The notes under the pieces were generated by a model. The model searched no databases. It saw only the letters and a program-made list of their open reading frames with translations, and was not told the DNA's origin. Both the position numbers and the translations under genes were made by a program. A DNA stretch of 64,000 bases from Actinomucor elegans (lineage: Eukaryota; Mucoromycota; Mucoromycetes; Mucorales; Mucoraceae), in assembly GCA_026027325.1 (NCBI GenBank), contig JAMSLZ010000001.1, positions 4,712,001 to 4,776,000 of the forward strand. Reading direction: 5' to 3'. Positions 46,887-58,639 of this stretch are shown one piece after another (positions within the stretch are counted from its first letter, which is position 1; each line of letters starts with the position of its first letter).

Positions 46887-49108
46887 ATGTCAGGTTCTCA
46901 ATCTGTCAGTTTCGAGGATGAAATCGTTAATTACGAGGACGACCCACTGGACCAAGCACATCGACAGCAGCAACAGCAACGAAGTTACTATAACGAATCT
47001 GATGAAAACATGTATCTCTCCATGCAGCAAAAGACAACTGGTTTTCAACAACATCGCTCAGGTGGACTTTCTGTACCTCACGCTAACGAAATTATTGATC
47101 AATCTCGATCCCATGATGCTGAAAAGGTGGTTGAAGTCTCGCCCAACGAACGCTATGTACGTCTCAACACACTATTAGGCAAAGGTGCATATAAAGTCGT
47201 GTATAAAGCCATTGATCGTGAGGAGGGTTATGAAGTCGCGTGGAATACAATGCAGGCAACCAAATCTATTGATAACAAAGAAATGGAGCATGAAATCGGT
47301 ATCTTGAAGTCAGTACGACATCCTAATATCATTGCTTTTCATGATGCTTGGTATCAAAAGAACGAGTTTGTTTTCGTGACTGAGCTCATGACTTCAGGTA
47401 CACTTCGAGAGTACATTCGCAAATTGAGCTTGCCTAATACCAAGATTGTCAAACGTTGGTCGCGCCAAATTTTGAAAGGTTTAGCGTATCTTCATGGCTA
47501 TAATCCTTCTATTATTCATCGAGATATCAAGTGTGATAATATTTTCATTAATGGTGCTCATGGTGAAGTAAAGATTGGTGATATGGGTACAGCTGAGATG
47601 AAGATGGGTAAAAAGTACACAATTATTGGCACACCAGAGTTCATGGCACCAGAAATGTATGAAGAACAGGGTTATAATGAAAAAGTCGATATCTATGCGT
47701 TTGGTATGTGTCTATTGGAGATGGTGACTGGCGATTACCCTTATGGCGAATGTAAAAACGCTGCTCAAATCTACAAGAAAGTGTCCTCTGTAAGTGTCTT
47801 TTTTAACTATTGTCAATGCTTGATATTCATCTCCTTTTTTCTGTTGAAAGGGTGTTAAACCCGCCAGTTTATTGGGAGTTCAAAATGAAGAAGTACGCGG
47901 TATCATTGAGAACTGCTTAGGCAATGAAGATGAAAGAATGTCTGCTCAAGATATCCTTGAACATGCTTTCCTTGCAGTTGAACCTGATGTTGTTTTGCTT
48001 GCTGCCGATCCTGCCCATGTACACCTTACCTTACAAGTCGTGTTCAAAGGCATGGATAAACTATCAGTAAAGTTTGATTTCAACGTTGAAACTGATACTG
48101 CTGAACAAGTGGTTCGCGAAATGGTATTTGTACTACATTAGCCCATATATTACACCTGCTAAACCTGTTTTGTACATATAGATTGAAGAGCAAGTTTTAC
48201 CAGAGCGTTATCAGCATCACATCACCAAGGAAATCAATCGTATCTTGAGAGACATTGAAAAGCCCAGTAATGGAAGCAGTGAGAATGACCAAGATGACCA
48301 AACAAAAGAATCAGTCTGGAGACGGGAAAGTGATATTCGTTCTGAGCTCGAAAGAACGCGTGAAGAACTGGAACGCGCTGCAGAACACGTCTTGGAAATC
48401 GAGACCAAGTGTGATGATTACGAGAATCGTGCTAGGGCTGCAGAGAATAGATATCGTGAGGCAATTCGTAGTCTTCGTGAAATCAAAGAAACGCAACAAT
48501 TATCTACAGAGCAGTTGGAAGTACTCAAAAAGAATCCACGATTCGAACACGATTTAAAGATTGATACTTCCCGCTTAAAACGCCCAGAAACGTCCCGCCT
48601 GGCGACTATGTATGCTGATGCGCCTTTGAGTACTGTATCTACTGGTAGCAATGGAAGTTCCAATGAAACGCCCAAAGCTCTGTATGATTCACCTTCTCCT
48701 CCACCTACCTCCACCTCTATTACGCGAGAAGCACTAGTGTCTAGGATTCTCGAAGGTAATTCGTACAGTTATATCGGCGCTATAAGGGCCTAATTAACAT
48801 TGAAAATGATAGAATATACCGATGACACCGATATCGAGCTGTTTGTACAAGATTGCGCTATTGCTAGTCATCGCAACGTTGAAAAGGCTCATGAATGGGC
48901 TAATAAACTCAAGAATCAAGATATCATGACTGTCGGCGACCTGAGAGATCTTCACGATGAAGATTGGGCTGGTATTGGTCTCACTGTATTTGCTTTACGC
49001 GCATTGAAGAACATGCTCAAAGGCAAAAAGCAATCTTTGCAGCCTAGCAGTAATGGTACGCCTTTTAGTTCTGGCCCAAACTCTGCCCGTGTATCCCCAC
49101 CTTTATAA
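46887..49108 (+). CDS. WNK-family protein kinase with OSR-type and SAM-like domains
   Basis: Four exons: 46887-47789, 47851-48123, 48182-48755 and 48813-49108, giving 681 residues. The kinase domain (about 90-345) has the WNK hallmark. The VAIK lysine is replaced (EVAWN, Asn120), while the glycine loop carries the lysine instead (GKGAYKVVYK, Lys103). Other motifs: HRDIKCDN (Asp213), DMG in place of DFG (232-234), and the diagnostic IGTPEFMAPEMYEE and YAFGMCLLEMVTGDYPY, then YKKVSSGVKPASL. Residues 357-398 form the OSR1-C/PF2-like domain typical of WNKs (HLTLQVVFKGMDKLSVKFD). A coiled coil (about 430-500) and a Ser/Pro linker follow. The final exon (from about 588) looks like a SAM-type helical domain. 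WNKs in animals and plants act in osmotic and chloride signalling; no fungal role is established from this sequence. Confidence 0.9.
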
Positions 49109-49350
49109 ACAAGATTGCCGGCCTTTCTATACTATTATACATATATTCGTTCTTTATAGATTCAGATCCACTATCACCCTTTCCTTTCCTTTCAAAACCT
49201 GGTTTATATACCTTTGCCAAGTCCAATTTCACCCAGAACATTCATTGTAAATATAGGGATCAGCTGGAATTGACCCAATGATTGGCAAAATATAAATAAT
49301 ATAATAATAATAAAATTAAACGCTTGTAACAAAAAGACTACTATATAGGG

Positions 49351-50405
49351 CTACTGATTCTTTTTCATCAACTTTGAATCGACCAATACGTGAAGCAACT
49401 GTGATAGACTTTCTTTAGCAAATACAGGCAATGCAGCAGCAATAGCAAACGGAAGGAACTGACTAAAAGGCAAAGAAATCAACGACACATCGTTCTCAAG
49501 ACCCTTTTTGACCTGTTCACCGAAATAATCAGACTTGAGGAAAAAGAATGCATTTTTTTTGGACCAAGCACTTGTCATGGCAGTATCAATATATCCAGGA
49601 GCAATGATATTGACCGTAATACCATCATCTTTGCCCAAAGCGCGGAGATCACGACAGTAACTCAAAATAGCTGCTTTGGATGCGCTATAACACAGCATGG
49701 AAGCTGGGTTATACAACCCAAGAACAGAGGAAACAACAGCAATCTGTCCACCTCGGCCGCGCTTACGCATTGCCTTGTAAACAGAATTAATACCAGCAAG
49801 AGCACCCATCACATTGACTTGAAATATAGGCTCGGCATGGTCCAAAAGCTCTTTATCAGGCACATGGGAAATACCTGCATTGGCAATAAAGAGATCGATA
49901 CCGTATTCAGTTGTCTTTTCATCAAAAAAGGCCGAGACGGATTTGGTATCTGCAACGTCCATCTGGACTACCTTGACATCCGGTGAGCCCAATTCTCTGC
50001 ATGCTTCAGCCACTGTTTCTAAAAGATCTGAATAGGATAAAGTTAAGACATGGTTTACCAATACAAAAAAAAAACAGTTGGTGATTGTTACCTAATCTAC
50101 GCGCTAATAACACGAGGGAAATCTTGTCTTTAGCATATGCATAGGCTATTCCTTCTCCAATCCCCGAACTGTTATATCAAAATTAAACAATCAGATCTTT
50201 TTTTTTTTTGGTGAACTTCAACACATAGTTTTCCAACATACTTTGCACCAGTAATAGCAACCACTTGAGGCACAATAGGCTTTTTTCTACTGATAAGAGC
50301 TTTAACCAGTTTCCAAACCGCAATCGGTAAGCACAAAAAATTGCTGATGATGGTAAATATATTCAGTATTAAATCTCGAATTGCTTCCTGCAACATAGTA
50401 ACCAT
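49351..50405 (-). CDS. Short-chain dehydrogenase/reductase with N-terminal membrane anchor
   Basis: Three exons in transcript order: 50405-50242, 50168-50092 and 50027-49351, giving 305 residues. A hydrophobic segment (about 11-35) precedes the NAD(P)-binding TGANSGIG glycine motif, which is formed across the first exon junction. Later motifs are NAG (IANAGIS), a catalytic Ser (VVSSVLG) and YSASK (Tyr-x3-Lys), then APGYIDTAM. The C-terminus carries another hydrophobic stretch (LPFAIAAALPVF). The layout resembles ER-bound SDRs of lipid or sphingolipid metabolism, such as 3-ketodihydrosphingosine reductase, but the substrate is not certain. It is convergent with the WNK gene, with 242 bp between stops. 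Confidence 0.82.
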
Positions 50406-51617
50406 CTTTTATTAATTGAAAAAAATAATCTGTGTAAAACCGACAATGATTAAATGTTGCTACTATCTTTTTTTATATATAATATCAGATGTTTCACATA
50501 ATTATCGCGACTGTGACCCTTGCTCAGAAACGATTTACTGCGGCAACTCTTGCTATATACAATCTGATTTAGAGTTTTCGCCTACTTCCAAAAAACAACG
50601 ACTTCATCATAGAAATGTCTGTTAGCTAAAGCAATTGCGCAATTCAAAAGCTTGTTTTACGCAAGAATAGAAATTATATTTTTCAGTCGGCCTTCGATTT
50701 ACTAATACCATCGGTTGATTAGAATAAGCGGCAAAAACATCAAGTATTGTATTGCACTATAGCACGCAGGATCATAATCAGTTTATGTGTATTTGGTCTA
50801 TTATATCATCTATAGAATGGTTGCTGTTTGTCATGCTGTCGATCTACATGTTACAGCCATATTTTGGTTTGATTCAATTGATAAAATCTTCAATTCAACA
50901 GCAAAACCGAAGCTCGGTATCTTGAATTACAGGTAGCATACTAGCAAAAAAAAAAGCATGTTTCTTTTCAAATTAACTTGCTCTGGTGATCAATTATCGT
51001 TGTAGAAACGATTTAGAAGACTTCAGTACCATAGTTTCACTTTTCTGTTATTATTAGAGTTGCGCTATTTGAAAGAGATGACTGATTTTCTACGTCTATC
51101 GATCATACAAGATGCTATTACGCTATCTTTGTTTGGTCATAAATCGTTCAAGTATATGGCCAAAAATTTTTGATTGGGTAGGCGTGTTGATTTCATTGGA
51201 TGACGAAATTGAATATGTCGACCCATGATATAACCTCAGCGGAAATCATTGGAATCTTAGTATATATCTAAATACGCAAACAACTAAGATATGACTATCA
51301 AGTGTGAGAAATTTGTAGAGTAGAATGAGCGCTTTGAAATTATCTAAATTTTAAAAATATACATTGTTGTAGACGGGTTACAGCTCACTCCGACTATGTA
51401 CCGATCATACTCGATAACTCAAAATTTCCCTCTCGAATGTTTTATAAAAACCATACAATACAAACCATCTTGCGCTTCTTCATGGTCCTTTTCAAGCTTA
51501 TAAGTACTTCTTGATCATCTTTTACAATGCATTTTCAGCTTTTTTGGGCAATTCCTGAGTCTGAAAATCTTATCAGAATCATGGCTTAGAAAATTAGCAT
51601 AGCATATTACTCATCTA

Positions 51618-51690
51618 TAGATCTCTGAGCCAATCCCTGTTGATTGTCCCATTAGATTAGTAGTTCATGCTTAAAGCGAGATGCTGCGCC
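51618..51690 (+). repeat. Dispersed repeat copy (degenerate, full length)
   Basis: Reads TAGATCTCTGAGCCAATCCC, then TTGATTGTCCCATTAGATTA, then GTAGTTCATGCTTAAAGCGA. All boxes are in order but each is eroded. Confidence 0.5.
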
Positions 51691-52710
51691 AGATAAAGCC
51701 TTAGATCTACTCTAATACTGTTGCTATGTTAGAAGCATTTCTCGCATTTGTTCTATTTTAATCATCATTAGTCTCAATTTTTCGGATCTAGCAAACAGTA
51801 GTGTCACCTACGTAACCAAGGGTTTTTTGATATCTTGAGAGAATTTCGAGGTCAATTACAACTAGGTATCTTCCCTGATGGAGCAACTAAAACGTGTATA
51901 TACGATGTTGTTTCAAAGTAAAATCCTTACAGAAGTTTAGCCAGGACGCCAATACCTAGAGCCTCATCTTTTTAATGCTCTATAAATAAACAAAAACGTG
52001 CTTTTCATTTGCTGCGGCCCAATAGACGGATTAACGATTTATGCTCTTTTGAAACAGTATTCATACCTTGGAAGTTAGTAAGAGATTGATCACTCCTGTG
52101 TCTTGCTGAATAATGAAACTTTTGTTTCGGAGTAAAAAGGGCTTATTATTATGTCATCTGTATTTGGCTTGGATCCTTAAAGGTTTTGCAATTGGCGCCT
52201 TGCGCTCGGATATTGTTTGGCTAGCGCATATCTGATAGCTACCCAAGAGAAAGACTGTAGGACCCAACTAAATTTTTTTTTCTGCTAAACTGGCTTTGCA
52301 AATCGGAGAGATTGCAGCTCGAGCATGTATCATCTATATGTCATATATACATTATCTTTTTGATTCTTCCTAATGACTATAAAATCTGAAGCGAACCTAA
52401 GCGTTGAAGATGATCAAAGATGAGTACAGACTATTATTAATAAGCAAGTAGAGATTAAAGACCCGTATCTATAGATCTCATGACAATATTAAAAAAAAGG
52501 ACGCCAGCTTGCTCTATCTAATACTTTCTATCATAAAAAGTCATGTATCTACATGCCCTGCTAAAATAGTTTAATGTTCGGGAGGAGACTACGGATAATC
52601 TAATAAATCCGATTCTAGCCATTCTAAAGCACGATTTGGCCAATAAACCATGGAAAGTGTTTTATTGTCTGACAAAAATGGAACTTGAGAGAGAGAGAGA
52701 GATCGTCACG

Positions 52711-52720
52711 GTATATAAAG
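52711..52720 (+). promoter_or_regulatory. TATA-like box of the Sec14-like gene
   Basis: GTATATAAAG about 90 bp upstream of the start at 52803, preceded by a GA dinucleotide run and followed by a CT-rich leader. Confidence 0.5.
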
Positions 52721-52802
52721 TGTTTCTCTTTCTTTTTAGTTGTTTTCACTCTCTTTTCCTCTTTCTTTTATATATACATATACATATATCCTTTTAAATA
52801 CA

Positions 52803-53955
52803 ATGAATATGTTTAATAGACTCAAGTCCAACTCAAACGCTAGCCAGAAGCCTCCCGCTACAACCAATAGCGCAGTGATTGAAGAACACGGGCCTGCTGT
52901 GCACGACCCCAAGCTGACACCTCCTGCTACCTATACACCTACATCGCATCCACCTTTAGATGATGACCAAAAAGCCAAGGCTGCTAAGCTTAAAGAATAT
53001 ATTGAATCCATCATGCTTCCCGAAACACATGAGTACTATCCTAGTGAAAGAGGCTTTATTACCGACAATACGATCAAGAGATATATGCGAGCAAGAAAAT
53101 GGGATTACGAGGTATAAAAAAAAAAAAAAATGCTTTGCCGTGAATTTCTGCAAATATTCATACTCTAGTTAGAATGCTAAAACCATGTTGGAAAACACAG
53201 TTCGATGGAGACGTGAATATCGCCCAGATGAACTAGACCCTGATTATATTAAGCCAGAGGTAAAGTATTTACCGGGAAAAAGTTTTATTTTTTTTATTTT
53301 TCTTTTTTACTTAATCGCTGCGTAATAGGCTGAAACTGGTAAAATGTATTTTAATGGGTTTGACAAGTGTGGTCGTCCAGTATGGATTATGAGACCCCGC
53401 CTCCAAAACTCAAAGGACGGTGAACGCCAAATCAAGCATATTGTATATAGTTTAGAACGTGGCATTCGTTTAATGCCTGATATGGTTGAAAACCTGGCTA
53501 TCATTGTTGATTTCAAAGACTCGTCTGCTTCTCATAACCCAAGCGTTTCTACATGTAAGAAATTCTTGGAAATCTTAGGTAACCATTATCCTGAGAGATT
53601 AGGCGTTGCTTTCGTAGTGAAATGTAAGTACTTTGAAAGGCTTTGTAGGTTCATTTACTCATTCTTGTTGCTCATCTATATAGCACCCTGGTTCTTCTTT
53701 GCTACATTTAAGGTGATCTCGCCTTTCATGGACCCTGTAACGAAAAACAAGATCAAATTTGTTCATGATGGAAACCAAGAAAAAGAAAGCAAAAACACCA
53801 GTAATGAATGGGTACATTTAGAGGAATATATTGAGCCCAATCAATTAGAATGCGATTTTGGAGGTCGTTTCAATTATTCATATCAATTGGAGCCTTATTG
53901 GAACAAACTGCTTGAAAAGACTGGCAGTCCCTACAAATATATTGAGTACAACTAG
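52803..53955 (+). CDS. Sec14-like CRAL-TRIO lipid transfer protein
   Basis: Four exons: 52803-53111, 53173-53259, 53329-53623 and 53684-53955, giving 320 residues. The CRAL-TRIO N-terminal helices (TIKRYMRARKWDYENAKTML) precede the lipid-binding domain (about 130-290). Landmarks are YFNGFDKCGRPVWIMRPR, AIIVDFKD, NHYPERLGVAFVVK and SPWFFFATFKVISPFMDPVT. The combination of YPERLG and W-x-F-x-ISPFMDP resembles yeast Pdr16/Pdr17-type phosphatidylinositol transfer proteins. It has no TM segment and probably shuttles lipid at cytosolic membrane faces. The 40-residue Pro/Thr-rich N-terminus is of low complexity. An upstream in-frame ATG is absent after the TATA, so the start at 52803 is the natural one. 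Confidence 0.88.
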
Positions 53956-55560
53956 AGGAACAAAATGTACAGCTTAACTTTAAATCATTTCTCATGCACA
54001 TATAAAACCACACCATGTGTACTGCATATCCCCTTTTCATTTTAATAAACTATAGATTAAATCCTTTTTCATTGAACGGGTTTGACAAACGGGCCGATTT
54101 AACTTCAACTCGGATTATATTTCTCCCCTCCTTAGGTAACGCTGCACAAAAAAAAAAATACTCATTGGAAGAATTTCTCTGTTCCTGATAATCAAATACC
54201 ATGCGCAATCTAAACTGTCAATTCTGTCGTCGATTAAGATTACCATTTCAAAAGTTGGTATGTCAATAAATCCAAAATGAATCAAGATGTTTTATTAGCC
54301 AAAATAAAAAGGTCTTTCTACCAATGACCGTTGTAAACCTAAATAATAGGTAGGTCAAACTCAAATCAACCAATATTCCAAATAAATATAACAGCTCATT
54401 CTGCGCATGAATCATTATTCAAATGCTACAATTACCGAGATCAACGCGTCAAACTGTTCCATGTTAAATTTTCTGTCATTTCTAGTGTTGATTTGATTGG
54501 ACAGCAACGATTGAAGATGATTGCCGTCATTGGTATGACCTGACAAAAATCTTTTGAGAGATAAGTATACAACGCAATCTTTTAGATAGATTTTTTTTAA
54601 AAATATATACATTGAGAATATAAGGTACTAGTCAATTCCGACATTATAAGCGGTTTTGCTCTCTGAAGTAAAGCTCTCTGTTTATTTTTTTACAGAAATT
54701 TGATTAATCGAAAGAGGGGAATTAAGTTTTTTGTAATCTTTATTAAGATCTTGAGCTCGAATCGCTTTTTATATAAGTTTTAAAAATGCGCTTGTAAATT
54801 TTAACTTGATACACTACTCAACATGGAAAATTTCAAATGATTGCGGTCAAACGTTGCTTTTGATTAATTATCTATGCGTAAAATGATCTGCACCTACTCA
54901 AAACACAGTGTGGCCCTAATGCGAATGAATGTCTTGTTGACATTTCTTAAATATGTAACATTCAATTGCCAAAAGATCACTATTTTGTTAAAAAAAACGA
55001 AAGGTTTTTTTTTAAAAAAAATTGGTGATATGGTCGAAATATTTTCGAAATAATATTACATTAACAGTACATGCAACAATTATCTACAGTGAAAGATAAC
55101 TCTTGTGGTAAAATGAGTATCTGGTTTCATTTTAGTCAATCGCCGGCAAATAGGCATAATAAGGTATAAAGGAATAGCCGTCCAAGTGGTGCAAACAAGA
55201 TCTAATATCCTAGCTCTTACAAAAAGGATACACGCCATAATCTCTGGACTAAATTGTTGTTCCTCAGATGTATATTACGTCAATAATTCAATTTTTAATG
55301 GATCAACTGTATTGGAGGGCAACCTTCTTTTCAGAACCAGTGTATCTACACCTTTTTCAGCAAGACCATCGCTTTTTAACAAGAAACACACATGTTTAGG
55401 ACTTGCAGTAGCTAAAAACTATGTTTCACGAAACAAGTTTGATTTAGAATTATAACAATATCTAGAAACCCAGGGTTTTGAAACTGTTTAAATGTAGACT
55501 ACTCAAAGCAGTTTAGTCACTTGTTACATACGCTCGATGAAACCAAGAAGGGTTAATTTT
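53956..55560. other. Intergenic with one repeat copy
   Basis: AT-rich, between the convergent Sec14-like and second arrestin genes. It has a clear dispersed repeat copy at 54390-54442. A stretch at 55186-55455 is open but has only a GTG start and no recognisable similarity. Confidence 0.5.
54390..54442 (-). repeat. Dispersed repeat copy (both halves)
   Basis: Reads AACAGCTCATTCTGCGCATG, then AATCATTATTCAAATGCTAC, then AATTACCGAGATC. It has all boxes in order. Confidence 0.75.
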
Positions 55561-56614
55561 TTATAAAGAGAAATAAATTGAATTATTAGACTTGCAAGAA
55601 GACATACAAATGGTACTATCCTGGCTCACAGCTTCTTCGATCGTAAAGCAAGAGGAGCAGATTGAATTTGACCTTGTTAGACCTGGCACTTTATAGTTTG
55701 AAATATAGCCTGTAAAGCGTATTGGAAACTCGAGATGGATATCAAGAGCAGAATCACAAGACGTATTGCAAAACGCTATAGTCACTTTAATCCAATGTTC
55801 TACACCCACTCTTTCACTCGATGCTGTTGGAATGATTTCACCTTCCAAGTTGAAACAGATTTGACAAGGCTCGGACCAAGTCTTGCTGGGTGACATTAAC
55901 AATCGAGTAGCAGTTGCGAGAACATGATGCCGATCTTTACACCTTTTTATTTGTTTGCATTAATAAAATAGTAATAGTTTCACAATAAGTGATTAGTTAC
56001 CCTTTCATATGAACTTGCTGAATGATTTGACATCCAACCAAGCAGCAGCTTACTTCTGCCTGACGAAACATAGGCCTCAGTTTGACTGAAAGACTTCCTG
56101 ATTTACTACTGAGAATATCAAAAGTGTTTAGAAACTCGATTTCGTATTGCCACTTTTGCTTGGAACCTTTGGTAATTCCCCAAAACACCCTCTTTGGTTT
56201 CACTATTTTTTGCAAGTGGTCAGAATAGTGAAAATGAACAGGCTCAATCGCAGTTTGCTGCATGGACGCTACTTTAGCTTCCAAAGTGTAGTAAACACCG
56301 CCTAGCATATTGTCTGAAGTGATTTGGAATGAGTTGGGTATATTACTTGGAATAGATAGAGTGAATGGTAGGTTATATGTATTCTTTTCAGACGATGGAG
56401 TCCAATCATTTGACAGTATATATGCATCGTCGAGTATTGTCTCTCTAACAGTACCAATCTGCTCTTTACCAAGTAGATGGATCCGTGTCCAAGCAGGCGG
56501 AATGAAGCCTGTGGAGTGCATTTGAATTATGCCAAATACTTTGGAACCAGTATGAGGAAACAGAGCAAAGGATTCTTGGCCCATTTGAATAGATAGGGCA
56601 GAACAGTCATTCAT
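55561..56614 (-). CDS. Second arrestin-like protein
   Basis: Two exons in transcript order: 56614-56001 and 55942-55561, giving 331 residues. The arrangement of beta-strands suggests an arrestin or Bul-like fold: SKVFGIIQMHSTG at the N-terminus, then NLPFTLSIPSNIPNSFQI, then GGVYYTLEAKV, a pattern like arrestin N-domains (P-F-x-L-x-IP-x-x-IP-x-S). The second half starts with ILSSKSGSLSVKLRPM and ends with a Cys-rich segment (SICSSCFTIEE). It is shorter than the arrestin at 40.5-42.2 kb and lacks an obvious PxY. It lies on the same strand as the DHHC gene, 227 bp downstream of its stop. Function in transporter or receptor trafficking is inferred from the fold only. Confidence 0.65.
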
Positions 56615-56841
56615 AATTACGCACAAGATAGTAGAAAGCGAAAGAAAGAGTAAAAAATCAAAGCGTGTAGCCTCTTTTATACCAAAATGTATTATCAGAA
56701 CAGGCTGTTATCAATAGATCCATTCACCGTCGTATGCGTACACGTGAGATAATAGAATAGAAACCTTCAATGTAACAAGAGGCATTTTATTTGAGCGTAG
56801 AATGACGGGTATATAATACTATTCGATAACAATAAGCTGCT

Positions 56842-58639
56842 TCAAAGTACTTCTTTAGGTATATTCTGAGCTTGTTGCATTTGTAGCATGGCCTCTTCTT
56901 CTGTCAAATCCAATAATCGGGCTGCTTTACTGCTACTACGACGACTCTTTGATTTCATCAGAGTATCATCATCTTCCAACTCTTGCTCCTCTTGCAAAAC
57001 CGCTAAATCTAATCCCATATCATCATCGTAATCAGGTCCATCAAGTGTAATGACAGGTCGAATGGTTTTTGTCGCAAAAAACTCTACCATATTAACATCA
57101 TGGTCATTTCTTGATGCAACACGCTTGTAACCGCGCTCTTGTTTTCCAGATAAAGTAGGCAATAAAGGAAGCCTATTTGAACTGGAGCAGCAGATACCAC
57201 AGCGTTTCGAGTTTTTTAATCGACGATAACGATAACTTGGAATGATTGTTCGTACAACCATGATCCAAGTACGTCTAATTCGATGTGTCACTGCGCGATA
57301 AAGACGGTAGCTCTTCCAATTATGATGGGGTTTTAAAGATCGTTTTCGAACATGATTGATATCTTCAGAATCAGAATCAGAATAGTAGTAGCCTTCGTCT
57401 GAATCATCTTCATCCGAATCAAACGCGCTGTATCTGTATGCGTTTGTCGCTGGCAAGTTCAAATATTCAATTGTGGTGAGGTTGAGCACAGCTAATAGTT
57501 AAGATATAATATGTATATATTGAGTAAATCTGACGGTTTCGATCAGCACGGATAAACTTACCGAGTTTTATGTGAAATATGAGTAATCTTGTAATGGATA
57601 CAAAGGACACAAGCGTGATTAATGTAATAAACACAGTAACTGAAGCGTAGATGAGGTACTTTTGATCAAGATCTACTTGCAACTGCTCCTCCAAGTCAAT
57701 ATTAAACCTTTGTAAAGCTATAGCGATGAAATTAATCTATATGAAGTCTTGACAAATAATGCATAGTTACCATGAATCATGAATACATTCTTATCATAAA
57801 AACAAGACCGTGCAACATACAATGCAACGTAGGTATACCAAAGTAATGCAAAGAATGCAGAACACACTAGCGCTTGAAAAAGCCTATTTCCTAGCTATAA
57901 GTTTGCTAATTCATGTTCAAGGCACGGCAATTACCTATAGTTGCTTCTGCCAATGCAACAGTTTAACCACTTGCAATGATGATCCATTCGATCTACGCAC
58001 TTGTTACATAGCTTACAATGTCGTGTACTTTTTGATCTATTAGAAAAAGTCAATACATGTTATGAACTTGAGCCGTTCGAAATTTACACTTTGATACGGC
58101 AAATATTACAAATACTAGTAAAGCTATCGATAACAGGAATACCATTTCGCCTAACGTAAGTCTGGCTTCGGTTCACTTGGCCCCGTTGGCTTGTTACAAC
58201 CGGATCTTCTGTATCGATTGAAGATGTGGTTATACTAAGGATCTTTACGAGTAAACTAAGGCCTATCATGATGTACTAAAAAGGTCAAGGATTACATATG
58301 CATATATACAAGATATGGTTCAGGAATATATGGAAAAAAGGATATTTTACAGGTCCAAGTATCAAATGGATCGATATATGAGTTTTTGAGCAGAATATAG
58401 CCTAATTTCAAGTTTTCGACCGTTGTTTGTTCAGTAGGATTGATGCTGATATTCCCATACTCTGTTGCGAAATAAACCAAAAATAAAAAGAAGCAGGCAT
58501 CCAATAGAATTAAACAGGTCCATTGCAGGATCAAGTATAAATCTATAGGCATTTGGTAACCATGTCTTCTAAACCAATCGTTTCCGTCCCAGGCATACAC
58601 AACACCTGGTCCGCGTTTGATTGTAAATGGGAATCGCAT
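56842..58639 (-). CDS. DHHC-type protein S-palmitoyltransferase
   Basis: Six exons in transcript order: 58639-58351, 58262-58088, 58036-57935, 57883-57771, 57717-57562 and 57491-56842, giving 494 residues. The Cys-rich domain reads [20 protein letters not shown] (DHHC at 173-176), followed by [14 protein letters not shown]. Four hydrophobic segments lie as in the family: two before the DHHC core, two after it. The TTxE motif occurs as NLTTIEY in the last exon. The C-terminal tail of about 200 residues is acidic (SDSEDINH) and basic by turns. These enzymes attach palmitate to cytosolic cysteines of membrane proteins. Exon 2 starts at 58262 because the acceptor a few bases earlier in the transcript gives a stop. 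Its upstream region is 58640-59904. Confidence 0.88.

Larger units (their letters stand above)
50406..52802. other. Intergenic; nothing but one degenerate repeat copy
   Basis: AT-rich 2.4 kb with no gene-like frame. A degenerate repeat copy lies at about 51618-51690. The right end holds the Sec14-like gene promoter: CCAAT-like GGCCAATAAACC near 52638, a (GA)n run near 52688-52702, and a TATA-like box. Confidence 0.5.

Noticed and set aside
55186..55455. 89-codon plus-strand open frame
   Set aside because: Starts only at GTG, no ATG in a usable position, no family match.
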